This document shows, piece after piece, positions 1-6,319 of a DNA stretch of 8,683 bases (its first letter is position 1; each line of letters starts with the position of its first letter). Made by a program: the position numbers and the translations under genes. The DNA is from JBFMHD01 sp040752395 [NCBI: Candidatus Hydrogenedentota bacterium] (GTDB taxonomy: Bacteria > JBFMHD01): NCBI GenBank assembly GCA_040752395.1, contig JBFMHD010000120.1, positions 1-8,683 of the forward strand. Reading direction: 5' to 3'. A model generated the notes under the pieces. It saw only the letters and a program-made list of their open reading frames with translations, ran no database searches and had not been told where the DNA came from.

Positions 1-47
1 CCCTAACCCCTAACCGCCGCCCCCTAATATACCCCATCCCCTAATAT
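1..47. repeat. C-rich low-complexity repeat
   Basis: This stretch is built from the word CCCTAAC, present twice in tandem at 1-14, and from CCCCTAATAT, present at 21-30 and 38-47. It has C runs at 1-3, 7-10, 20-24, 32-35 and 38-41, so the opposite strand is G-rich with five G runs. One of the spacings (11-19) is 9 bases, longer than in classical quadruplex motifs. It touches the window edge, so its true extent is unknown. No gene is seen here. Confidence 0.7.
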
Positions 48-50
48 CCT

Positions 51-74
51 TTGTGCCTCTGTGCCTCTGCGCCT
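51..74. repeat. Three octamer units, YTGYGCCT family
   Basis: Three adjacent 8-base units fit the pattern YTGYGCCT: TTGTGCCT at 51-58, CTGTGCCT at 59-66 and CTGCGCCT at 67-74. The same family of words recurs after groEL at 6357-6388 and, in reverse orientation, at 6320-6343, so it is dispersed within this genome and not a single-site oddity. It is non-coding. Short reading frames across it exist on both strands but have low-complexity products and no ribosome binding site. Confidence 0.75.
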
Positions 75-80
75 TTAATT

Positions 81-115
81 TCAATTTCCAATCTCCAATT
101 TACAATTCGAAATTC
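81..115. repeat. Heptamer-period repeat (CAATTT words)
   Basis: Five successive 7-base units vary around YCAATTT: 81-87, 88-94, 95-101, 102-108 and 109-115, the last two more diverged. The period is 7, unlike the period of 8 in the adjoining block at 51-74. The final units run into the hairpin at 105-130. Confidence 0.6.
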
Positions 116-130
116 AAAAGAATTTCGAAT
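105..130. repeat. Perfect 11-bp inverted repeat, AAAA loop
   Basis: The arm ATTCGAAATTC at 105-115 is the exact reverse complement of GAATTTCGAAT at 120-130, separated by AAAA at 116-119. Each arm also contains the self-complementary core TTCGAA. It is followed by no T run, so it does not look like an intrinsic terminator. It lies about 120 bp upstream of top6B and may cap the adjoining repeat block. Confidence 0.75.
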
Positions 131-163
131 ATCTTGCTTCTTAATCCCACCTATAACTGATGG

Positions 164-244
164 AAAACCTTTTTTTAATAAAAAATGCTTGACAGAGATA
201 CGAAATAAAAACAAAATATGCAAGTTTTTGTAAAAAAAGGTTTT
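164..244. repeat. 14-bp inverted repeat around top6B promoter
   Basis: AAAACCTTTTTTTA at 164-177 is exactly repeated in inverted form as TAAAAAAAGGTTTT at 231-244. The 53 bases between the arms contain the best promoter candidate for the top6 operon. The right arm ends 7 bases before the top6B start codon and includes the only Shine-Dalgarno-like bases (AAGG, 237-240). It could be a paired operator or, in a longer transcript, a stem hiding the ribosome site. Both roles are inference. Confidence 0.6.
189..217 (+). promoter_or_regulatory. Candidate sigma70-type promoter of top6B-top6A
   Basis: TTGACA at 189-194 matches the -35 consensus exactly. It is followed after 17 bases by CAAAAT at 212-217, which matches 4 of 6 positions of TATAAT. 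Transcription would begin near 224, leaving a leader of about 28 bases before the ATG at 252. Spacing and strand fit the downstream operon, but the region is AT-rich and the -10 is only fair. Confidence 0.45.
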
Positions 245-251
245 ATATTCT

Positions 252-1823
252 ATGCAGAGTAAAACAAATGTTCTTACAGCTGAAGATATGGCTTTGATGC
301 AACGAGAGATATCTGTCTCTGAGTTTTTTGCTAAAAACAGACACCTTCTTGGTTTTGATAATCCGCAAAAAGCATTACTTATGGCAGTGAAAGAGGCATG
401 TGATAACTCGCTTGATGCCTGCGAAGAAGCAAGGATTCTCCCTGAACTATATATTGAAATAAAGCAACTTGGAGAAGATAGATTTATAGTCTCAGTTGAG
501 GATAATGGTCCTGGTATAGTTAGAGATGCTATCCCGAATATATTTGGTAAACTCTTATATGGTTCAAAATTTCATGCGATGAAACAGACACGCGGGCAAC
601 AAGGCATCGGCATCTCATCAGCTGCATTATACGGTCAACTGACAACAGGGAAACCAATTAAAATAATATCAAAGACTCGTAAAGATAAGCCTGCACATTA
701 TTTTGAGATACACATTGATACAAATAAAAACAGACCTGAGATAATAAAAGATGAAGTAGTTTCATGGAAAAAAGAGCATGGTACCAGAGTCGAGATCGAG
801 CTCGAGGGAAAATTTTATCGTGGTAAACATTCCATAGATAATTATCTGCGTCAGACAGCTATTTCTAATCCGCACGTAAAAATTACATACCAACCACCTG
901 ATACTGAGGAATTAGTTGTATATAAAAGAAGCGTTCAGGAGTTACCAGTTGAACCGTTGTCCATTAAACCTCATCCACATGGCATAGAACTCGGAATGCT
1001 TATCTCTATGGCAAAAAACAGTTCTTCAGGATATTTAAAAAGATTTCTACAAACTGATTTTTCTCGTGTCTCAACTAAAATCGCTGAAGAGATAGCAAGA
1101 AGGGCTAATATTGATAGTAAAAAGAAACTATCGTCTATAACAAGGGACGATTTCGATGCTCTTTATAGAGCTATTAATCTTACTAAAATTATGAACCCCG
1201 CAACAAATTGTTTATCACAGATTGGAGAAGAGGGGATACTTAAAGGGTTAAAAGCTGTTATAGAAGCTGATTTTTATTCTGCTGTATCAAGAAGCCCTGC
1301 AGTATATCGTGGTAACCCGTTTATTATTGAAGCAGGGATTGCCTATGGTGGAAAGCAGCCACTTGAAGAACCTGCTGAATTATTAAGGTTTGCAAACCGT
1401 GCACCATTACTCTATCAGCAGTCAGGTTGCGCTATAACAGAGGCTGTGATAAATACCTCATGGAGAAATTATAATCTTGCTCAGCCAAAAGATGCTATGC
1501 CCATAGGACCTTTGACAATTCTTGTCCATATGGCAAGCATCTGGGTACCGTTTACTTCTGAATCAAAAGAATCCATAGCTCATTATCCTGAAATAATAAA
1601 GGAAGTTAAACTTGCGCTGCAGGAGTGTGGAAGAAAGGTTGGTTTACATATTCGAAAAAAGATTCGTCAGGCTGATGAAACAAAAAAACGGTCATACATA
1701 GAAAGATATATACCACAGATTGTAATAGGATTAAAAGAGATATTAAATTTAAAAGAAAAAGAAACGAATAAAACAACGAAAAATCTCTATGTAATACTTG
1801 AAAAAACAAGGAGAAGATATTGA
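252..1823 (+). CDS. top6B: DNA topoisomerase VI subunit B
   Basis: This is the ATPase subunit of topoisomerase VI, the type IIB enzyme that passes one DNA duplex through another using ATP. The 523 residues match the usual length of archaeal Top6B (about 500-550). The N-terminal GHKL ATPase domain (about 1-230) shows the N box with E48 and N52, the DNGPG motif at 84-88, and the glycine-rich lid around TRGQQGIGISSA (113-124). A helix-two-turn-helix region follows at about 231-310, then the transducer domain to about 500, including the NRAPLLYQ segment at 382-389. K439 in the TSESKESIA loop is the probable switch lysine contacting the ATP gamma-phosphate. The ATG at 252 has only a weak AAGG ribosome site 11 bases upstream. 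The gene overlaps top6A by four bases, as expected for subunits made together. I see no disrupted motif. The assignment is firm; presence in a bacterium is the unusual part. Confidence 0.96.
   Translation: MQSKTNVLTAEDMALMQREISVSEFFAKNRHLLGFDNPQKALLMAVKEACDNSLDACEEARILPELYIEIKQLGEDRFIVSVEDNGPGIVRDAIPNIFGKLLYGSKFHAMKQTRGQQGIGISSAALYGQLTTGKPIKIISKTRKDKPAHYFEIHIDTNKNRPEIIKDEVVSWKKEHGTRVEIELEGKFYRGKHSIDNYLRQTAISNPHVKITYQPPDTEELVVYKRSVQELPVEPLSIKPHPHGIELGMLISMAKNSSSGYLKRFLQTDFSRVSTKIAEEIARRANIDSKKKLSSITRDDFDALYRAINLTKIMNPATNCLSQIGEEGILKGLKAVIEADFYSAVSRSPAVYRGNPFIIEAGIAYGGKQPLEEPAELLRFANRAPLLYQQSGCAITEAVINTSWRNYNLAQPKDAMPIGPLTILVHMASIWVPFTSESKESIAHYPEIIKEVKLALQECGRKVGLHIRKKIRQADETKKRSYIERYIPQIVIGLKEILNLKEKETNKTTKNLYVILEKTRRRY
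1808..1813 (+). promoter_or_regulatory. Ribosome binding site fixing the TTG start of top6A
   Basis: AAGGAG at 1808-1813 lies 6 bases before TTG at 1820-1822, within the last codons of top6B. There is no ATG or GTG start in frame nearby, and the next methionines (residues 79-80) would remove conserved sequence. This site therefore decides the start. Confidence 0.8.
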
Positions 1824-2935
1824 AAAGATCAAATGTTATAAAAGATGTTAATCCTGTAAAATATATAAGAGAGACTGCAAACAGCATATATAGTGCAATA
1901 CAAAAAATAAAGAAACCAGAACTCTCTTTTCCTATAAGGGCATTAAATAATGTAAGATATGATGATAAGCGTGGCTATTTTGAGATAGACGACAAAAAGA
2001 AGTTGCGAACTTTAACGGTTTTAACTGTCAAATCATTTGCTCAAGTTTTAAGAATGATGTCGCTATCAAAAGAGCTTGTTAATACCAATGATTTTGCAAC
2101 AAAACGGGATGTGTATTACCAATCCAAAAACTGGGAGGATGCAAAATTTGATGAACAACCTGAATCTGATGAGGTAATGGATGACATTGAAGCATTGTTT
2201 TCCAGCTATGGTGTAAATCGTGAACAACTGCGGTTTTATCCTGAGGAAAAAGGGGGCGATGTTGCAGGGAAATTAATTGTTATAGATTATGACAGAGAGA
2301 CAGGTAAAAAGATAAGGATCGATTGCACGGGGTTTGGTAGCGGAGCATACTCAGTACCTTCAAGTGTTGAGCAACTTAGATTTGAGACAAAGGCAGAATT
2401 TATTCTTGCGATAGAGACAGGTGGTATGTTCCAGCGGTTAGCAAGCCATAAATTCTGGCAAAAAGCAAATTGCATATTAGTTTCAATGGGCGGCGTTCCC
2501 ACAAGAGCCTGCCGCCGCTTTATACGAAGACTATCCGAGGAAACAAACATACCAGTGTACGCATTTGTAGATTGCGACCCATACGGAATAAGTAATATAT
2601 ACCGCACACTTAAAGTAGGTTCGGGCAACGCTGCCCATATTAATAAGTTCTTCTGCGTACCGTGGGCGAGTTTTCTTGGTGTTACACCACAGGATATCAT
2701 AGATTACAAACTGCCAACTCATCCATTAAAAGAGGTTGATATCAAACGAGGAAGAGACGCACTTAAAAATGACCCGTTTTTTATTTATCACAAACCCTGG
2801 GCTGAAGCTATGGGGCAGTTACTTGATATGGGGGTTCGGGCAGAACAGCAGGCACTTGCGAAATGGGGGTTAAACTACGTTATCGATGAATACCTTCCAC
2901 GCAAACTCAAAGCCATCTCGAAATTTCTGCCGTAA
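1820..2935 (+). CDS. top6A: DNA topoisomerase VI subunit A (Spo11-like)
   Basis: This is the DNA-cleaving subunit of topoisomerase VI, homologous to eukaryotic Spo11. Its dimer makes a transient double-strand break with covalent 5'-phosphotyrosyl links. The 371-residue length is normal for the family. The 5Y-CAP winged-helix domain contains TKRDVYY (94-100); by alignment with the Spo11/Top6A motif the second tyrosine, Y100, should be catalytic. The Toprim domain has E199 in AIETGGMF and the DxD pair D251/D253 in FVDCDPYG, the expected magnesium ligands. The C-terminal part includes the conserved GVTPQDI (287-293). Translation starts at TTG, with TTGA at 1820-1823 serving as both this start and the top6B stop, preceded by a good AAGGAG site, so the two genes are probably translationally coupled. 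The stop is only 2 bp from that of the convergent STAS gene. All active-site residues are present, so an active enzyme is expected. Confidence 0.96.
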   Translation: MKRSNVIKDVNPVKYIRETANSIYSAIQKIKKPELSFPIRALNNVRYDDKRGYFEIDDKKKLRTLTVLTVKSFAQVLRMMSLSKELVNTNDFATKRDVYYQSKNWEDAKFDEQPESDEVMDDIEALFSSYGVNREQLRFYPEEKGGDVAGKLIVIDYDRETGKKIRIDCTGFGSGAYSVPSSVEQLRFETKAEFILAIETGGMFQRLASHKFWQKANCILVSMGGVPTRACRRFIRRLSEETNIPVYAFVDCDPYGISNIYRTLKVGSGNAAHINKFFCVPWASFLGVTPQDIIDYKLPTHPLKEVDIKRGRDALKNDPFFIYHKPWAEAMGQLLDMGVRAEQQALAKWGLNYVIDEYLPRKLKAISKFLP

Positions 2936-2937
2936 GG

Positions 2938-3429
2938 TTAGTTCTCTTTATTGATTTTGTTTTCTAAAACACTTCTTAAAGATTCAAATCTCTTAATATT
3001 TGATTCATCGAGTTCTTCAAGCTCTTTATGGGCTTTTAATATAAAACTTGCATCCTCTTTTTTTATATCCGAAGAGATTTCCATTATCTCTTCAAGTATA
3101 GCTTCAAACATTTGTTTTTCAAGGATAGAAGCAAACTTTGTAATCCCCATTGTTTTTAAAGTTTCATAAACATCTTTGCTGGTTTCAACGATAATAAGAT
3201 TCCTATTGAGCTGTTTAAATTTTTTTAATGCGTAAGCAATGATACCAACAAACGTGCTGTCAAGATATTCGCACTCACCAAGATTTAAATAGCATTCTCT
3301 CCACTCTTTGAATGATAGGTCATCAATAAGGTTTCTAAAAACACGGGCATAATTCCATGTCCCGCGACCAACAATCTTTATGACAATATATCCGTTAGTT
3401 GAACCTATAAAAACCCTACAGGTATCCAT
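2938..3429 (-). CDS. STAS-domain anti-sigma factor antagonist with C-terminal extension
   Basis: This is a probable cytoplasmic regulator of the SpoIIAA/RsbV type, which binds an anti-sigma kinase and is switched off by phosphorylation. The STAS domain covers roughly residues 1-105 of 163. The segment LNLGECEYLDSTFVGI (48-63) is the characteristic strand-loop-helix, and S58 or T59 in the DST motif is the likely phospho-acceptor. The remaining 55-60 residues are charged and helical, a tail absent from minimal antagonists (about 110 residues), perhaps a dimerisation or partner segment. GTG at 3432 and ATG at 3429 are adjacent. I chose the ATG because GAGG lies 5 bases from it but only 2 from the GTG. 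The gene starts 15 bases after the amylase stop, so it is probably cotranscribed with the amylase. No kinase, phosphatase or sigma factor is in the window, so its target is unknown. Confidence 0.85.
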   Translation of the reverse strand: MDTCRVFIGSTNGYIVIKIVGRGTWNYARVFRNLIDDLSFKEWRECYLNLGECEYLDSTFVGIIAYALKKFKQLNRNLIIVETSKDVYETLKTMGITKFASILEKQMFEAILEEIMEISSDIKKEDASFILKAHKELEELDESNIKRFESLRSVLENKINKEN

Positions 3430-3434
3430 CACTT

Positions 3435-3438
3435 CCTC
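3435..3438 (-). promoter_or_regulatory. Ribosome binding site of the STAS gene
   Basis: On the minus strand GAGG, within the longer GAGAGGAA at 3433-3440, lies 5 bases before the ATG at 3427-3429 and inside the short gap after the amylase stop codon. It favours the ATG over the GTG immediately before it and supports translation from a shared amylase-STAS transcript. Confidence 0.6.
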
Positions 3439-3444
3439 TCGGTG

Positions 3445-5859
3445 CTAACCCTCACTCTCAATTTTATATATCGCTACACTTTTTGGTGAGATGAAAAAAG
3501 TGATACCTTCAGTTGTAGAAGATGTGGTTCCATCCGAGCCGTATAAGGGCTCAAGCGGAGCCTCAATTATCTCATCAAATATATCAGCTTTTAAAACCAC
3601 TTTGTTATCAGTTGTTTTTGAGTTATTGTACACTATCAGTAAATCATCATTAAAATAAGTTTTACGGATCACCCACAGCTCATTGCTTGAATATATTTCC
3701 CGTATCACACCCCGTCTTAAAGCATCATGGTCTTTTCTTAAATGAAGCAGAGAAGCTACTTTTTCAAATGTTGCCTTCTGATATTTATCCCATTTATCCT
3801 CAAAGAGCATCATTCTTCTATTATCTGGGTCAGCTGCACCTGTTAATCCTATCTCATCACCATAATATATCATTGGTATCCCATTTAATGTTAGTAAGAA
3901 CCCGAATGCAAACTGGATTTTCTTATACATCGCTTCAGCTTTTTGTGGGTCGGTTTTATCAATCTGCGGCGGTTTTGTAAACGCAAGTTCTTTCTCTTTA
4001 TTCGCATCAAAATTTTTATCAGCATAAGCAATGAATCTTGAAAAATCATGGTTTCCTAAGAGAGGGGATACTTGATAGATATTATATATTTTATTAGATA
4101 ATAGATATTCCTCTCTTAATCTATCTAAGTCAATCTTTTCATAAGCAAAAAAATCACGGATAGACCAGTATAGCGGAAAATCAAATTGACTATCGAGTTT
4201 GGTGTATTTGATATATTGTTTGATTCGTTCTCTTGAATCTATAGTTTCACCAACCATAAAGAACCTTTTATTTTGCGGTATCTCAATCTCTCGAACAATC
4301 TCTTTTCTTAAATCAATAAAAAAGTTTTCTGGTATATGTTTTACAGCGTCCACTCTGAACCCATCGATGTTAAATTCTTTTATCCACCATATTGCATTCT
4401 CAACCATCATATTTTTTACCGCTTCTTTGTCATAATCAAACGATGGTATAAACTCGTCAAACCACGTTGTAAATGGATATTTATCAAATAATCTAAGGTT
4501 TTTGGTTCCGTCAGGAAGAAGTAAGGGAGTAAACCAGTCAGGATGCTCATTATAGATATCACTTTCTTTATGTATATGATTGAATACTATATCAAAAATA
4601 ATTTTTATATTCTTGCTATGTGCTACGTCTATCAATGTTTTAAGGTCATCCTTTGAACCAAAATGTTCCTCAATCTCTGTTAAAGATTTGGGCCAGTAAC
4701 CGTGGTAACTAGTAAACTTTCTATGAGGTGGTAGAGAATCTATATAAGCTCCTTCAACATTATCAATAACTGGTGAAATCCAGAGAACATCCACTCCTAA
4801 TCTTGAGAAATAGCCTTCTTCTATCTTTTTAATTATACCTTTAAAATCACCACCCTGATAATTTGCGATCTCTGCAAGCTCTTCATCAATAACAGGGGTA
4901 TCGTTCGCAGGATCATTATTGCAAAATCTATCTGTAAAAACAAAATATATAACTCTATCTCGCCAGTCAGGAAGATTAGTCTCTTTATATTCCTTAAATC
5001 TGTATTCGCCTATGGCACCATTATTATCAAAGACCCACAATTTTAAATCAATTTTATCAGCTGGCACTATCTTGATATGTATATAAAGATCATATTTATC
5101 ATCATCTATTCTATCTTCATATATTTTTATATACTCAAAAGGTTCGTTATTATAGAGTGCTTTAACATTTATATCTTCAGAACTAACATTTTCAATTAAA
5201 AATATATATTCTATATTATTCTTATCCCTGATAATTCTTTTATAAGGAATGATTTTAAACTCTGCTATAGCACCTACTTCAATAACAGAATTAAACCCGC
5301 CAAAGCCATCAGGTGATTTTAGTGTAGCGTTCGGGTCAGGCACCCATTGCGAGCCATCTATAACAAATTTATACGCATAACTACCAGCCGGTAATTCCTT
5401 TGTTAGCTCATATATCCCATCGTTATTCTCATCTTTTAATAAATCAGCTTTATTATTCCAGGCATTAAATTCCCCGGCAACACTTACACTTGATACAGGT
5501 TTACCCGGTGCGAACCTGAATAATACCACCTTTTTCTCTACACAATAAAAAGGTACAAAGAGGACCGCTTTATCATCTATTGAGTTTTTTAAAGTGCAAC
5601 CAATTAGATAAAACCCAGTATTTTCACTTTTGATTTTTAAGTAGTCTCCATCTAAATTAATTTCACATTCGTTATCTAGTACCTCATCAATAACAAGCTC
5701 GTTTTTATCCGAGAGATTTATTACATAGTCTTTTAAATCTATGCTTTTTACAACATTTTTTTCAGCTTTTATTAATTCAGGCATATCAGTTAACAAAGTC
5801 TGAGCATTAAGACTTGAGAAAAAAATTAATACTACAAATAATAAAAACAAATTTTTCAT
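3445..5859 (-). CDS. Secreted GH13 alpha-amylase family protein with CBM48-like domain
   Basis: This predicted exported glycoside hydrolase acts on alpha-1,4-glucans. Residues 1-19 form a signal peptide with hydrophobic core LFLLFVVLIFF and likely cleavage at LNA|Q; there is no lipobox cysteine. Residues 21-108 look like a beta-sandwich of unknown type with C65, C88 and C106. Residues 111-195 resemble a CBM48/isoamylase N-terminal module (VAGEFNAWN, YAYKFVIDG, WVPDPNA). Residues 196-295 are a further beta-rich region. The catalytic barrel begins near 300. GH13 motifs are DIVFNH (423-428), GFRVDAVKH (500-508) with nucleophile D504 and R502, VGETID (536-541) with acid/base E538, and GNHD (602-605) with D605. 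All catalytic residues are intact. A C-terminal beta domain follows from about 725. The ATG has AAAGGAG 9 bases upstream and its own promoter. Exact specificity (alpha-amylase, cyclomaltodextrinase or neopullulanase) cannot be read from motifs alone. Confidence 0.93.
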   Translation of the reverse strand: MKNLFLLFVVLIFFSSLNAQTLLTDMPELIKAEKNVVKSIDLKDYVINLSDKNELVIDEVLDNECEINLDGDYLKIKSENTGFYLIGCTLKNSIDDKAVLFVPFYCVEKKVVLFRFAPGKPVSSVSVAGEFNAWNNKADLLKDENNDGIYELTKELPAGSYAYKFVIDGSQWVPDPNATLKSPDGFGGFNSVIEVGAIAEFKIIPYKRIIRDKNNIEYIFLIENVSSEDINVKALYNNEPFEYIKIYEDRIDDDKYDLYIHIKIVPADKIDLKLWVFDNNGAIGEYRFKEYKETNLPDWRDRVIYFVFTDRFCNNDPANDTPVIDEELAEIANYQGGDFKGIIKKIEEGYFSRLGVDVLWISPVIDNVEGAYIDSLPPHRKFTSYHGYWPKSLTEIEEHFGSKDDLKTLIDVAHSKNIKIIFDIVFNHIHKESDIYNEHPDWFTPLLLPDGTKNLRLFDKYPFTTWFDEFIPSFDYDKEAVKNMMVENAIWWIKEFNIDGFRVDAVKHIPENFFIDLRKEIVREIEIPQNKRFFMVGETIDSRERIKQYIKYTKLDSQFDFPLYWSIRDFFAYEKIDLDRLREEYLLSNKIYNIYQVSPLLGNHDFSRFIAYADKNFDANKEKELAFTKPPQIDKTDPQKAEAMYKKIQFAFGFLLTLNGIPMIYYGDEIGLTGAADPDNRRMMLFEDKWDKYQKATFEKVASLLHLRKDHDALRRGVIREIYSSNELWVIRKTYFNDDLLIVYNNSKTTDNKVVLKADIFDEIIEAPLEPLYGSDGTTSSTTEGITFFISPKSVAIYKIESEG

Positions 5860-5902
5860 ACCCGGAAACTCCTTTACCCCACACCAATTGTTACTACATA
5901 AT

Positions 5903-5931
5903 ATTTTAGTTCATTATCACTTTTTTGTAAA
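5903..5931 (-). promoter_or_regulatory. Promoter of the amylase-STAS pair
   Basis: On the minus strand TTTACA (5926-5931, 5 of 6 to the -35 consensus) is followed after exactly 17 bases by TAAAAT (5903-5908, 5 of 6 to the -10). Transcription would begin near 5896, giving a leader of about 37 bases that includes the AAAGGAG ribosome site at 5869-5875. It is the best sigma70-type match in the window, and it implies that the amylase can be expressed independently of the upstream zinc-ribbon gene. Confidence 0.6.
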
Positions 5932-5975
5932 CTTTAAATTCTATATCAACAAGAAGTATGGGTGGGTTTACCCGC

Positions 5976-6236
5976 TTAATTTTTTTTTGTTTCATCTGGT
6001 TTTGTACTAGGGGTTGTCTCTTGTTTTTCTTTTTTTAGTTTCTCTTTATAATCTTTAGAGCGATAATCTGTTATATAAAATCCGTTGCCTTTGAATAAGA
6101 AGCCTCCACCACCGCTTATTAATCTTACAACCTTAGCTTTACATTTGGGACACCTTTTTAGAGGTTCATCTTTTATACTTTGAAATAACTCAAAAGAGTA
6201 TTTACATTTCGTGCATTTATATTCATAAGTAGGCAT
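5976..6236 (-). CDS. FmdB-family small zinc-ribbon protein
   Basis: This is an 86-residue member of the FmdB family of putative regulatory zinc ribbons. The start MPTYEYKCTKC is diagnostic, and the two CxxC knuckles (C8/C11 and C29/C32) should bind one zinc ion. The glycine-rich GGGG (43-46) followed by FKGNGFYITDYR (48-59) is the usual family continuation. The tail from about 64 is lysine- and threonine-rich and probably disordered. The name comes from a protein linked to formamidase gene regulation, but for most members the role is unknown, so no specific function is claimed. The gene lies 156 bp downstream of groEL and 116 bp upstream of the amylase. The 15 bases before the ATG contain no purine-rich ribosome site, unlike groES, groEL and the amylase. 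A promoter candidate lies just upstream. Confidence 0.9.
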   Translation of the reverse strand: MPTYEYKCTKCKYSFELFQSIKDEPLKRCPKCKAKVVRLISGGGGFLFKGNGFYITDYRSKDYKEKLKKEKQETTPSTKPDETKKN

Positions 6237-6277
6237 AAAGATTAGTAAGGAAGTGTCTTAACCAGTTCTGCCATTTG

Positions 6278-6306
6278 ATAATTGCTATGCCATATTGCAA
6301 TGGCAA
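6278..6306 (-). promoter_or_regulatory. Candidate promoter of the zinc-ribbon gene
   Basis: On the minus strand TTGCCA (6301-6306, 5 of 6 to -35) is followed by 17 bases and then AATTAT (6278-6283, 4 of 6 to -10). The start would fall near 6271, leaving a leader of about 35 bases. The elements overlap an imperfect inverted repeat: GATAATTGCTAT at 6277-6288 against ATGGCAAATTATC at 6300-6312, pairing with one bulge. The match is moderate. Confidence 0.4.
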
Positions 6307-6319
6307 ATTATCCATCATC

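Noticed and set aside
1-24. CCCTAAC copies resemble a eukaryotic telomere repeat
   Set aside because: Only two tandem copies are present, the unit is 7 bases, and the genes are clearly prokaryotic. It fits the local pattern of short-period intergenic words.
190-200. AETGG-type change in the Top6A Toprim motif (T200 where a lysine is common)
   Set aside because: The metal-binding E199 is kept, and ETGG versions of this motif occur in otherwise normal Top6A proteins as far as I recall, so it is not evidence of an inactive enzyme. The numbers here are residue positions.
41-233. 60-residue open frames on both strands in the left gap
   Set aside because: They run through periodic repeats and hairpins, have low-complexity products and lack ribosome sites.
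2287-2700. 137-residue open frame antisense to top6A
   Set aside because: It lies entirely within the conserved Toprim region of top6A, has no recognisable motif and is best explained as a shadow frame. The same applies to the open frames antisense to groEL and the amylase.
5962-5988. Plus-strand hairpin (GTGGG, TTTA, CCCGC) followed by a T run, like an intrinsic terminator
   Set aside because: No plus-strand gene precedes it, the stem is only 5 bp, and the T run is the lysine-coding end of the minus-strand zinc-ribbon gene. On the strand where a terminator would be useful it has no U run.
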